In this document: positions 56,996 to 64,000 of the stretch, piece after piece | Layout of the letters: each line of letters opens with the position of its first letter | Position numbering within the stretch: position 1 is the first letter of the stretch | Assembly: GCF_002960425.1 (NCBI RefSeq) | Contig: NZ_POIZ01000052.1 | Span: forward strand, 62,001-126,000 | DNA length: 64,000 nt | Direction of reading: 5' to 3' | Source of the DNA: Streptococcus suis | GTDB lineage: Bacteria > Bacillota > Bacilli > Lactobacillales > Streptococcaceae | Position numbers and translations under genes: made by a program | Notes under the pieces: model-generated | Told to the model about the DNA's origin: nothing | The model's database searches: none | Seen by the model: only the letters and a program-made list of their open reading frames with translations

Positions 56996-58909
56996 ATGCA
57001 ATACAAAATAATTAATGGTGCCGTTTACTATGATGGTAATATGGTGTTGGAAAACATCGATATTGAAATCAATGATAATGAAAAGATTGCTATTGTTGGT
57101 AGAAATGGATGTGGAAAAACAACCTTGCTAAAAGCTATTATAGGCGAAATTGAATTAGAAGAAGGAACTGGTGAAAGTGAGTTTCAAGTAATAAAGACCG
57201 GTAACCCTTATATTAGCTATTTAAGACAGATGCCTTTTGAAGATGAAAGTATATCAATGGTGGATGAAGTCCGTACGGTATTTAAGACGCTTATTGATAT
57301 GGAAAACAAGATGAAACAGCTGATAGATAAAATGGAGAATCAATATGATGATAAAATCATCAATGAATACTCTGATATCAGTGAAAGGTATATGGCTCTT
57401 GGAGGTCTAACCTACCAAAAAGAATATGAAACGATGATTCGTAGTATGGGTTTTACTGAAGCAGATGATAAAAAACCCATTTCTGAATTTTCAGGTGGTC
57501 AGCGAACTAAGATAGCTTTTATAAAAATACTTTTAACAAAGCCAGACATTCTATTACTTGATGAACCTACTAACCACCTTGATATAGAAACAATACAATG
57601 GTTGGAGAGTTATTTGAGAAGTTATAAATCTACATTGGTTATTATTTCCCATGATAGAATGTTTCTTAATCGAATTGTGGATAAGGTTTATGAAATCGAA
57701 TGGGGAGAGACCAAATGTTATAAAGGTAATTATTCAGCCTTTGAGGAGCAAAAACGAGAAAATCATATCAAACAGCAAAAAGATTACGACTTGCAACAGA
57801 TAGAAATTGAAAGGATTACACGCTTGATTGAACGTTTTCGTTATAAACCTACGAAAGCTAAAATGGTGCAATCTAAAATTAAATTATTACAGCGTATGCA
57901 AATATTAAATGCACCAGACCAATACGATACAAAAACTTATATGTCTAAATTTCAACCGAGAATCAGTAGTTCAAGGCAAGTATTAAGTGCTTCAGAACTT
58001 GTGATAGGCTATGATACTCCTCTTGCAAAGGTTAATTTCAACCTTGAAAGGGGACAGAAGCTTGGAATTGTTGGGAGTAATGGTATTGGTAAATCCACGT
58101 TGCTTAAAACACTTATGGGTGGTGTGGCAGCATTGTCTGGAGATTTTAAATTCGGATACAATGTTGAAATTAGCTATTTTGACCAACAGCTTGCTCAAAT
58201 CAGTGGAGATGATACACTATTCGAAATTTTTCAAAGCGAATACCCTGAGCTAAATGACACAGAGGTCAGAACTGCTCTTGGCTCATTTCAGTTTAGTGGA
58301 GATGATGTTTTTAGACCGGTGTCCTCTTTGTCAGGTGGAGAAAAGGTTAGATTGACATTATGTAAATTATTATATAAACGTACTAATGTTTTAATCTTAG
58401 ATGAACCGACAAACCACATGGATATTATTGGAAAAGAGAATTTAGAGAATATCTTATGCAGTTATCAAGGTACAATTATTTTTGTGTCACATGATAGATA
58501 TTTTACTAATAAGATTGCTGACAGATTACTTGTTTTTGATAAGGATGGTGTAGAGTTTGTACAATCTACTTATGGTGAGTACGAGAAAAAAAGGATGAAT
58601 TCTGAAAAGCCATTTAATAACATTAAAGTTGAGCAGAAAGTAGAGAAAAATAACACAGTAAAAGGCGATCGTAACTCCATTGAGAAGGAGAAGGTTAAGA
58701 AGGAGAAACGAATTGAAAAGCTTGAAGTGTTAATAAATCAATATGATGAAGAATTAGAAAGATTGAATAAAATCATTTCTGAACCAAACAATTCTTCTGA
58801 TTATATAGTACTGACGGAAATACAAAAATCAATTGATGATGTTAAAAGGTGTCAGGGTAATTATTTTAATGAATGGGAACAGTTGATGAGAGAATTGGAA
58901 GTTATGTAA
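56996..58909 (+). CDS. optrA: OptrA, ABC-F ribosome protection protein (oxazolidinone/phenicol resistance)
   Basis: 637 aa from ATG 56996, placed 8 bases after AAGGAGG (56981-56987). The usual 655-aa reading begins at a TTG (56942) without ribosome site. Two ABC domains without membrane part: GRNGCGKTT, SGGQRTKIAF, LLLDEPTNHLD; then a linker (ARD); then GSNGIGKST, LSGGEKVRLTL, LILDEPTNHMD. It dislodges linezolid, tedizolid and phenicols from the ribosome. In 655-aa numbering residue 176 is Asp (EADDKKP); I recall Tyr in the reference. It is complete and preceded by a possible attenuator. Confidence 0.93.
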   Translation: MQYKIINGAVYYDGNMVLENIDIEINDNEKIAIVGRNGCGKTTLLKAIIGEIELEEGTGESEFQVIKTGNPYISYLRQMPFEDESISMVDEVRTVFKTLIDMENKMKQLIDKMENQYDDKIINEYSDISERYMALGGLTYQKEYETMIRSMGFTEADDKKPISEFSGGQRTKIAFIKILLTKPDILLLDEPTNHLDIETIQWLESYLRSYKSTLVIISHDRMFLNRIVDKVYEIEWGETKCYKGNYSAFEEQKRENHIKQQKDYDLQQIEIERITRLIERFRYKPTKAKMVQSKIKLLQRMQILNAPDQYDTKTYMSKFQPRISSSRQVLSASELVIGYDTPLAKVNFNLERGQKLGIVGSNGIGKSTLLKTLMGGVAALSGDFKFGYNVEISYFDQQLAQISGDDTLFEIFQSEYPELNDTEVRTALGSFQFSGDDVFRPVSSLSGGEKVRLTLCKLLYKRTNVLILDEPTNHMDIIGKENLENILCSYQGTIIFVSHDRYFTNKIADRLLVFDKDGVEFVQSTYGEYEKKRMNSEKPFNNIKVEQKVEKNNTVKGDRNSIEKEKVKKEKRIEKLEVLINQYDEELERLNKIISEPNNSSDYIVLTEIQKSIDDVKRCQGNYFNEWEQLMRELEVM

Positions 58910-59000
58910 TCTTTGAGTTATGCAATAAGGATGTAAAAGTGTTAATGATACATTCTGGTTGTTGAAAATGTAAAAAAATTAATGAATTTTTATTAGATAT

Positions 59001-59046
59001 AATCGCTATGTGAAGACCTTTTGAGTTTGCCGCATAGCGGTTTTTA
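59001..59046 (+). terminator. Terminator after optrA
   Basis: AATCGCTATGTG (59001-59012) pairs with CGCATAGCGGTT (59031-59042, with wobbles), then T residues. Confidence 0.8.
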
Positions 59047-59838
59047 TTATCTATACTTTGGAATTGTCAAGAAAAGTGTAGTCGTATAAACTCACTAAAT
59101 TTCCTTTGATTGTTATGCTGCCAGAAGTTGTTCTTCCAGTAGCCCTCTGTATATAACAGGAGGATTGAGCAGGTGGTTTCTGTCGTTGCAGAACCAGATT
59201 CTAAATATGGGACTGAAGTATTTGATGAATATGTCATAAGTAAAGAATTTGAAAATGTTCAAGAGGTTATGACGTCTCAAATACAGCAGAAAGGAAGGTT
59301 AAGATAAGAGAAACTGAAGTTCAACAATAGTATTTAGATATAGGGTGATAAATCAGATTATATTGTGATTTGTAGAATTGCTTGCCTTGGTGCTAAATAG
59401 GTATGGTAATAATGTACTAATCGATTGTTTTGTAGTAAAAAAGCAACAGATAATTAGGATATTTTTCTTGTATTGTTCGTTAAAAAGAGCCAAACGAAGT
59501 ATATTTTCTCATAGAAGTTGAACATAGTAGACTGATTATTGCCACTGTAAAAAATGAGGAATGTATCCTGTGTTACAGTTATTCCATTAATGAGAGATGA
59601 GGATAAAGATAGATTTGTACAGGGAATTGAGAAATTTAACGTTTAAACAAAATCTAGTTCATCCTTTACACTATCCGTTGGGATAGTATACGTCACAAAT
59701 GTGCGTACTTACATTTTGAATTTTCTTAAGTATAATACTCATTATGATGACACCTAGATAACAATTCAAACCCGATGCAAGTGTAACTGCATCAAAAATC
59801 AATTTTGAATCCTAATTAGTTAAAGAGAGGTAGCAGAA
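59047..59838. other. Decayed DNA with gene remnants
   Basis: No full gene. Short open stretches look like broken ends: about 59155-59307 (EQVVSVVAEPDSKYGTEVFD, ends QQKGRLR) and about 59564-59646 (TVIPLMRDEDKDRFVQGIEK, ends FNV). Both have protein-like codon use and stop cleanly but no start. I cannot name the families. The last 100 bp precede the flavodoxin gene and contain its AGAGAGG ribosome site. Confidence 0.35.
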
Positions 59839-60201
59839 ATGACAATTTTGTATTTTACCGCAACAGGAAACAGTCTTTATGTTGCGAAAAGACTTGGTGG
59901 AAAACTAATATCCATCCCACAAATGATAAAAGAGAATAAATATGAGTTCTCAGACGAGAGGATAGGTATTGTATTCCCGGTTTTTCACGTTAATATCCCG
60001 CCATATATTAGAGATTTTTTAGAACGCTCTATTTTTAATTGCAAATATCTATTTGTTATTGCAACATATGGAGAATATGCAGGTTCAACTGCAGATGAAG
60101 TGAAAAAGATTTTAGACAAACGTTCAATACCAGCCAATTATATAAATAATATACAAATCGTTAAGTATATGAAAAATTCTATAGAAACTTCTCTCAATTA
60201 G
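59839..60201 (+). pseudogene. N-terminal fragment of an EFR1-type flavodoxin/ferredoxin protein
   Basis: 120 aa: MTILYFTATGNSLYVAKRLG is the flavodoxin FMN loop of the EFR1 family, and VFPVFHVNIPPYIRDFLER and ATYGEYAGSTADEVKKIL follow as expected. The family has about 250 residues with a C-terminal 4Fe-4S ferredoxin half; here the frame ends after YMKNSIETSLN with no cysteines. Probably truncated. Confidence 0.6.
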
Positions 60202-60278
60202 GCTAATTTTATTGCAATAACAGGTGCCTACTTTTAAAACAACCGATTTATTAATAAATATTGAAAATTTTTAGGAAG

Positions 60279-60317
60279 AATAAAGCGTTCTCTTGTGAAA
60301 TTAGAGAACGCTTTATT
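60279..60317 (-). terminator. Terminator of the erm gene
   Basis: AATAAAGCGTTCTCT (60279-60293) pairs perfectly with AGAGAACGCTTTATT (60303-60317). It lies just past the erm stop on the minus strand. Confidence 0.85.
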
Positions 60318-60325
60318 ACTTTAAT

Positions 60326-60751
60326 TTACTGAAACAATTTGTAACTATTGAAAATAGAAAGAAATTGTTCCTTCGATAGTTTATTAATATTAGTGACATT
60401 TGCATGCTTCAAAGCCTGTCGGAATTGGTTTTTAGTAAAAAGAACGCGATATTCACGGTTTACCCACTTATAAACAAAAGATTGATACTCTTTGTAGTCC
60501 TTCTTTAAAATCAATGGTTGATGTCGTTCAAGAACAATCAATACAGAGTCTACATTCGGTTTAGGGTGAAAATATGCTCGTGGCACTTTTTTGAGAACTC
60601 TTATGTCCAATTCCACCATCAATAGCAAACCTAAAGCTCGTTTCGTATTTTGTAATCTTTTTGCAAAACCATTCTCCACAATAAGGTAACTATATTTCGA
60701 ATTGCTTTCAAAAGCAATTTTTTTGACAATATCAGTACTGATGTTAAAGGG
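60326..60751 (-). pseudogene. erm(A): 5'-truncated erm(A)-type 23S rRNA adenine methyltransferase
   Basis: About 141 codons from [14 protein letters not shown] to the stop (FNSYKLFQ), the C-terminal 58 percent of a 243-aa Erm protein. [20 protein letters not shown] and [20 protein letters not shown] match Erm(A), probably the Erm(TR) subclass, as remembered. The N-terminal S-adenosylmethionine site and NIPY motif start are removed by the second IS1216, whose end is at 60752. The open frame continues into the IS but cannot give a working enzyme. Confidence 0.88.
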
Positions 60752-61560
60752 GGTTCTGTTGCAAAGTTTTAAATCTACTATCAAATAAGGTAGAATAATA
60801 GAAAAAGATAGCAGGAGGAATGACGATGAATCATTTTAAAGGAAAGCAATTTCAGCAGGATGTGATTATTGTAGCCGTGGGCTACTATCTTCGTTATAAC
60901 CTTAGCTATCGTGAAGTTCAAGAAATCTTATATGATTGTGGCATTAACGTTTCTCATACGACGATTTATCGTTGGGTGCAAGAATATGGCAAACTACTCT
61001 ATCAAATTTGGAAAAAGAAAAATAAAAAATCCTTTTATTCATGGAAAATGGATGAAACGTACATCAAAATTAAAGGAAAATGGCATTATTTGTATCGAGC
61101 CATCGATGCAGATGGTTTAACCTTGGATATTTGGTTACGTAAAAAACGGGACACACAAGCAGCCTATGCTTTTCTTAAGCGGTTAGTGAAGCAGTTTGAT
61201 GAACCGAAGGTTGTAGTCACAGATAAAGCCCCCTCTATTACAAGTGCCTTTAAGAAACTAAAAGAATACGGCTTTTATCAAGGGACAGAACATCGTACCA
61301 TTAAATACCTGAATAATTTGATTGAACAAGACCATCGTCCAGTAAAGAGACGCAATAAATTCTATCGAAGTTTACGCACTGCCTCTACCACGATTAAAGG
61401 TATGGAAGCCATCCGAGGATTATATAAGAAAACCCGAAAAGAAGGCACTCTCTTCGGGTTTTCGGTCTGTACTGAAATCAAGGTATTATTGGGAATCCCA
61501 GCTTAAATCATAGATACCGTAAGGGATTTTATTCTTTATTTAAAACTTTGCAACAGAACC
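60752..61560 (+). mobile_element. IS1216 (IS6 family), right copy
   Basis: GGTTCTGTTGCAAAGTTT starts at 60752 and the inverted end AAACTTTGCAACAGAACC finishes at 61560; 809 bp, same orientation and sequence as the left copy. It truncates erm(A) on the left and padR on the right. Confidence 0.95.
60826..61506 (+). CDS. tnp: IS1216 transposase (IS6 family), right copy
   Basis: 226 aa, identical in protein sequence to the left copy, with the same DDE residues and the same AGGAGG-led start. Supplies transposition and cointegration for the unit. Confidence 0.95.
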   Translation: MNHFKGKQFQQDVIIVAVGYYLRYNLSYREVQEILYDCGINVSHTTIYRWVQEYGKLLYQIWKKKNKKSFYSWKMDETYIKIKGKWHYLYRAIDADGLTLDIWLRKKRDTQAAYAFLKRLVKQFDEPKVVVTDKAPSITSAFKKLKEYGFYQGTEHRTIKYLNNLIEQDHRPVKRRNKFYRSLRTASTTIKGMEAIRGLYKKTRKEGTLFGFSVCTEIKVLLGIPA

Positions 61561-61820
61561 ATTTACAGAAAGAACGACATGGTTACGATATTACACAGAA
61601 GACTAAGGAAGTCACGGCAGGGCAAGTCGTGATTAGCCCTGGAACCATGTACGGCACCCTGTCGAAAATGGAAAAGGACGGCTTGATTCGGTTTGTCAGG
61701 GAAGAAGATAAGCGGAAGTTTTATCGGATAACAGAAACAGGTCGAGAAATCCTAGACATAGAATTGGCTCGGATTGAACGGCTCTATCGAAATAGCAAGG
61801 GAGAAAATGATGGAGACTAG
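61561..61820 (+). pseudogene. 3' part of the padR gene cut by IS1216
   Basis: From LQKERHGYDITQKTKEVTAG through SPGTMYGTLSKMEKDGLIRF to KGENDGD: the PadR winged helix without its first helix. The 5' end is at 55284-55301; allowing for normal PadR length about 8-10 codons have been lost. An open frame starting within the IS at TTG 61548 could make an 90-aa N-terminally altered protein, probably weak in dimer formation. Confidence 0.8.
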
Positions 61821-62307
61821 GACAGAGTTCAAGGTATTTTTTATCACAGATTTCAGTCAGCAAGCAGACTATCTCAGTGAGATGCATCAGCAAGGGTGGA
61901 AACTAGTTAAGATTAGCTGGCTCTTGTTTTATCATTTTGAAAAATGCCTGCCAGAAGGGGTTGTGTATCAGGTTGATTTCAAGAAAGCAAAAAATAAAGA
62001 TAGAGAAAACTATCTGCATATGTACGAGGAATATGGATGGGAGTTTGTCGTATCCTGCCAAAATTTCAATATTTTTAGGAAACCTGCGAAGATGGGAGAG
62101 CTTGAATTATATGGTGATAGAGAAAATAAAGTGGAGTTTGTGAAAACAATCTTCCAAAGACGCTATTTGCCATCTTTGGGACTGTACGGCATTCTACTGG
62201 GAACAAGTTTGCGTTCGCGTCCAGGTTTTATCTTAGGTATTTCTATCATTTATATTCCGCTTTTATTATTACTAGGCATCCGTTTTTATCGTATGGTAAA
62301 AGAGTAA
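61807..62307 (+). CDS. DUF2812 domain membrane protein
   Basis: 166 aa from ATG 61807 (or 61810), overlapping the padR end with AAGGGAG upstream. DUF2812 core in the first 110 residues (KVFFITDFSQQADYLSEMHQ, GVVYQVDFKKAK, YGWEFVVSCQNFNIFRKP), then two membrane helices (about 120-160). DUF2812 genes normally form an operon with padR, which represses them. With padR broken, this gene is probably driven by read-through from IS1216 or expressed without control. Confidence 0.82.
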   Translation: MMETRTEFKVFFITDFSQQADYLSEMHQQGWKLVKISWLLFYHFEKCLPEGVVYQVDFKKAKNKDRENYLHMYEEYGWEFVVSCQNFNIFRKPAKMGELELYGDRENKVEFVKTIFQRRYLPSLGLYGILLGTSLRSRPGFILGISIIYIPLLLLLGIRFYRMVKE

Positions 62308-62327
62308 CTAGGTCCTCAGACTGATTT

Positions 62328-62354
62328 TTAGCACTCTAAGCAAAAGAGTGCTAA
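62328..62354. promoter_or_regulatory. CIRCE element 1 (also terminator-like)
   Basis: TTAGCACTC-N9-GAGTGCTAA, a perfect CIRCE, followed by TTTTTT. It lies upstream of the hrcA promoter and could both bind HrcA and end the padR-DUF2812 transcript. Confidence 0.8.
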
Positions 62355-62371
62355 TTTTTTGGTTTTTTCTC

Positions 62372-62439
62372 TTGACAATCCATTTTTTCGGCGTATAATG
62401 GGAGTATATAGGTTAGCACTCGACATCATAGAGTGCTAA
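62372..62439 (+). promoter_or_regulatory. hrcA operon promoter with CIRCE element 2
   Basis: TTGACA (62372-62377), 16-bp spacer, TATAAT (62394-62399), then TTAGCACTC (62413-62421)-N9-GAGTGCTAA (62431-62439), a second perfect CIRCE just after the start point. HrcA bound there represses the heat-shock operon. Confidence 0.92.
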
Positions 62440-62440
62440 C

Positions 62441-62540
62441 GCTCTTCGAAAATCAACACTAACCGTTGTCAGCTTGCCTTTGTGAACCACAGTTCTACAT
62501 TCGGCCTCGCTTCCTAGGCTACTGTCGATTTTCATTGAGC
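62441..62540. repeat. Streptococcal intergenic repeat in the hrcA leader
   Basis: Starts GCTCTTCGAAAATC and ends GATTTTCATTGAGC, imperfect inverted ends shared with 21921-22129. It lies between CIRCE 2 and the hrcA ribosome site, so it is transcribed as part of a leader of about 170 nt. Confidence 0.5.
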
Positions 62541-62573
62541 GTAACTAAAACAGTGTTCATGAAAGGAGCGGAG

Positions 62574-63608
62574 ATGATTACCCAACGTCAAAATGATATT
62601 TTGAATCTGATTGTTGAATTGTTTACGCGCCATCATGAGCCAGTTGGTTCTAAGGCCTTGCAGGAGATGATTGCTTCTAGTTCAGCGACCATTCGTAATG
62701 ATATGGCTAAGCTGGAGCAGTTGGGCTTGCTGGAAAAGGCCCACACATCAAGCGGACGGATGCCCAGTCGGGCTGGTTTTCAATACTTTGTCAACCACTC
62801 GCTTAACTTGGAACACATCAATGAAGAAGATGTTTATCAGGTAGTCAAGGCCTTCGATTTTGAAGCCTTCAAGCTGGAAGACATCTTGGAGCGAGCCAGT
62901 ACAGTCCTAGCTGACTTGACAGGCTACACTTCGGTCATTTTAGATGTGGAGCCGACCAGTCAGCAGTTGACTTCCTTTGACATCGTGCAGCTCAGTAGCC
63001 ACGATGCCTTGGCAGTTTTAACCCTGGACCAGTCCAAACCTGTTACCGTCCAGTTTGCCATTCCCAAGAACTTTTTGACCAGGGACTTGGAGGTGCTCAA
63101 ACGCTTGGTGGATGAACGCTTCGTTGGACAGACGGTTTTGGCAATCCACTACAAGCTGCGGACGGAGATTCCCCAGGTGGTGCAGCGTTACTTTACCACG
63201 ACGGACAATGTCTTGGATCTCATGGACTATATTTTTTCCAATCTCTTCCAAGAATCGGTCTTTATCAGTGGAAAAGTCGCTTCGCTGACCTATGGCAATC
63301 TCGCTACCTACCAACTCTTGGATAGTCCTCAGCTATTGGCACCAGAGTTGCGGCAGGGCTTGGCGCCAGACCAGCAGACCAGTATTTCCGTGGCGGAACA
63401 TAGAGAACCTGCTCTTGCAGATGTGACGGTCATTCATCATCGCTTTCCAATCCCCTATCGGGGCATGGCCCAGATGAGTTTGCTTGGTCCTGTTGACATG
63501 AACTACCGCAGGCAGATGAGTTTGATCAACATCATTAGCCGCGTCCTATTTATGAAATTAACCGATTATTACAGATATTTAAGTAGTAATCATTACGAAG
63601 TCAATTAG
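62574..63608 (+). CDS. hrcA: Heat-inducible transcription repressor HrcA
   Basis: 344 aa from ATG 62574 ([24 protein letters not shown] upstream); a longer frame from 62466 runs through the repeat and is rejected. Winged helix in residues 1-70 ([31 protein letters not shown]), then the HrcA GAF-like and dimer domains ([20 protein letters not shown] near the end). Binds CIRCE with help from GroEL. First gene of hrcA-grpE-dnaK-type operon. Confidence 0.95.
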   Translation: MITQRQNDILNLIVELFTRHHEPVGSKALQEMIASSSATIRNDMAKLEQLGLLEKAHTSSGRMPSRAGFQYFVNHSLNLEHINEEDVYQVVKAFDFEAFKLEDILERASTVLADLTGYTSVILDVEPTSQQLTSFDIVQLSSHDALAVLTLDQSKPVTVQFAIPKNFLTRDLEVLKRLVDERFVGQTVLAIHYKLRTEIPQVVQRYFTTTDNVLDLMDYIFSNLFQESVFISGKVASLTYGNLATYQLLDSPQLLAPELRQGLAPDQQTSISVAEHREPALADVTVIHHRFPIPYRGMAQMSLLGPVDMNYRRQMSLINIISRVLFMKLTDYYRYLSSNHYEVN

Positions 63609-63620
63609 AAGGAGAATGCT

Positions 63621-64000
63621 TTGTCAGAAGAAATCAAAAACGAAGAAATCGTAGAAGAGGTTGAAGCAACAGAAGAAGTTGTGGAGACACCTGAAAAATC
63701 AGAATTGGACTTGGCAAATGAGCGTGCAGAGGAATTTGAAAACAAGTACCTCCGTGCCCACGCTGAAATGCAAAATATCCAACGCCGTGCCAACGAGGAA
63801 CGCCAAACCATTCAGCGTTACCGTTCGCAAGACTTGGCCAAGAAAATCTTGCCAAGTTTGGATAACTTGGAGCGTGCCCTTCAAGTCGAAGGTTTGACAG
63901 AAGATGTCAAAAAAGGCTTGGAAATGGTACAGGAAAGCTTGATTCAAGCCCTCAAAGAAGAAGGGGTGGAGGAAGTCGCAACAGATGTCTTTGACCCAAA
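63621..64000 (+). CDS. grpE: GrpE nucleotide exchange factor (partial, runs off the window)
   Basis: Begins at TTG 63621, 6 bases after AAGGAG, 12 bp past hrcA. It reads [20 protein letters not shown], then [20 protein letters not shown] and [20 protein letters not shown], ending at the window edge after about 126 codons. The acidic N-terminus, long coiled coil and RRxxxE/Q motif are GrpE features. It releases ADP from DnaK. No in-frame ATG competes, so TTG is the likely start. Confidence 0.92.
   Translation, partial: MSEEIKNEEIVEEVEATEEVVETPEKSELDLANERAEEFENKYLRAHAEMQNIQRRANEERQTIQRYRSQDLAKKILPSLDNLERALQVEGLTEDVKKGLEMVQESLIQALKEEGVEEVATDVFDP

Larger units (their letters stand above)
55302..61560. 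mobile_element. IS1216-flanked resistance unit (optrA, truncated erm(A))
   Basis: Two directly repeated, apparently identical 809-bp IS1216 copies (55302-56110, 60752-61560) enclose 4.6 kb with a truncated araC-like gene, optrA, remnant DNA, a truncated flavodoxin gene and a truncated erm(A). No 8-bp target duplication is seen: AGTTAAAA on the left, ATTTACAG on the right. IS6-family elements move such units as circular translocatable units; recombination between the copies would release it. Confidence 0.85.

Noticed and set aside
55294..61568. 8-bp target duplication around the IS1216 unit or around either IS copy
   Set aside because: Flanks compared (AGTTAAAA, GGTTTTAC, TTAAAGGG, ATTTACAG) do not match in any pairing.

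Overview
The window looks like a Streptococcus suis chromosome (or a very close relative). Reasons: low-to-medium GC, streptococcal gene sets (lacABCD-lacTFEG, mevalonate operon mvaK1-mvaD-mvaK2-fni, adhE with Rex and CcpA sites, CIRCE-controlled hrcA-grpE), a PezAT/SezAT-type toxin-antitoxin pair, IS1216 and optrA. No rRNA, tRNA or CRISPR array was recognised.

Layout. 0-1.1 kb: a type III (ToxIN/AbiQ-like) toxin-antitoxin module followed by a decayed phage-type amidase. 1.2-13.5 kb: HAD phosphatase, a three-gene ABC-2 exporter with a cre site, a TetR-YhgE/Pip pair with two palindromic operators, a PadR-DUF1700-DUF4097 operon, a formate/nitrite channel, a HerA-like ATPase and a Nudix hydrolase. 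13.85-27.85 kb: a 14-kb island bounded by two 18-bp direct repeats identical to the last six codons of rpmG. It carries a 5'-truncated tyrosine integrase, structured non-coding DNA, pezAT, a nuclease remnant and a complete lactose/tagatose-6-phosphate system. 27.8-55.2 kb: core genome with rpmG-rpmF, a DUF4230 gene behind an (AT)11 promoter, hisS, adhP/adhE, thrC, an ECF transporter plus MATE pump, two tandem CiaR-type small RNAs, the mevalonate operon, a heterodimeric ABC exporter, an ACT/UPF0210 pair, a phosphatase, and an Rgg-ABC-secreted acidic peptide locus. 55.3-61.6 kb: a resistance unit between two directly repeated IS1216 copies, with a truncated araC, optrA, a truncated EFR1-type flavodoxin gene and a 5'-truncated erm(A). 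It sits inside a padR gene of a padR-DUF2812 operon. 61.8-64 kb: DUF2812 and the start of the heat-shock operon hrcA-grpE, which runs off the window.

How genes work together. In the lac island lactose enters as lactose-6-phosphate through LacF/LacE, LacG splits it, and LacA/B, LacC and LacD take galactose-6-phosphate to triose phosphates. LacR (operator palindrome around the lacA promoter) and LacT (RNA antiterminator target plus terminator ahead of lacT) regulate it. Fermentation genes adhE and adhP share Rex-like boxes and adhE has cre sites, tying them to redox state and sugar supply. OptrA is the intact resistance gene of the IS1216 unit; its upstream leader peptide and alternative RNA pairings suggest drug-inducible translation.

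Most interesting observations: the optrA leader/attenuator and probable start re-assignment, the rpmG-targeted 14-kb lac/pezAT island, the tandem csRNAs, the (AT)n spacer promoter, the two-repeat type III antitoxin, a 161-bp MITE in two copies, and the disruption of padR by the optrA unit. All family calls come from reading the sequence and memory of the families; no search was run.
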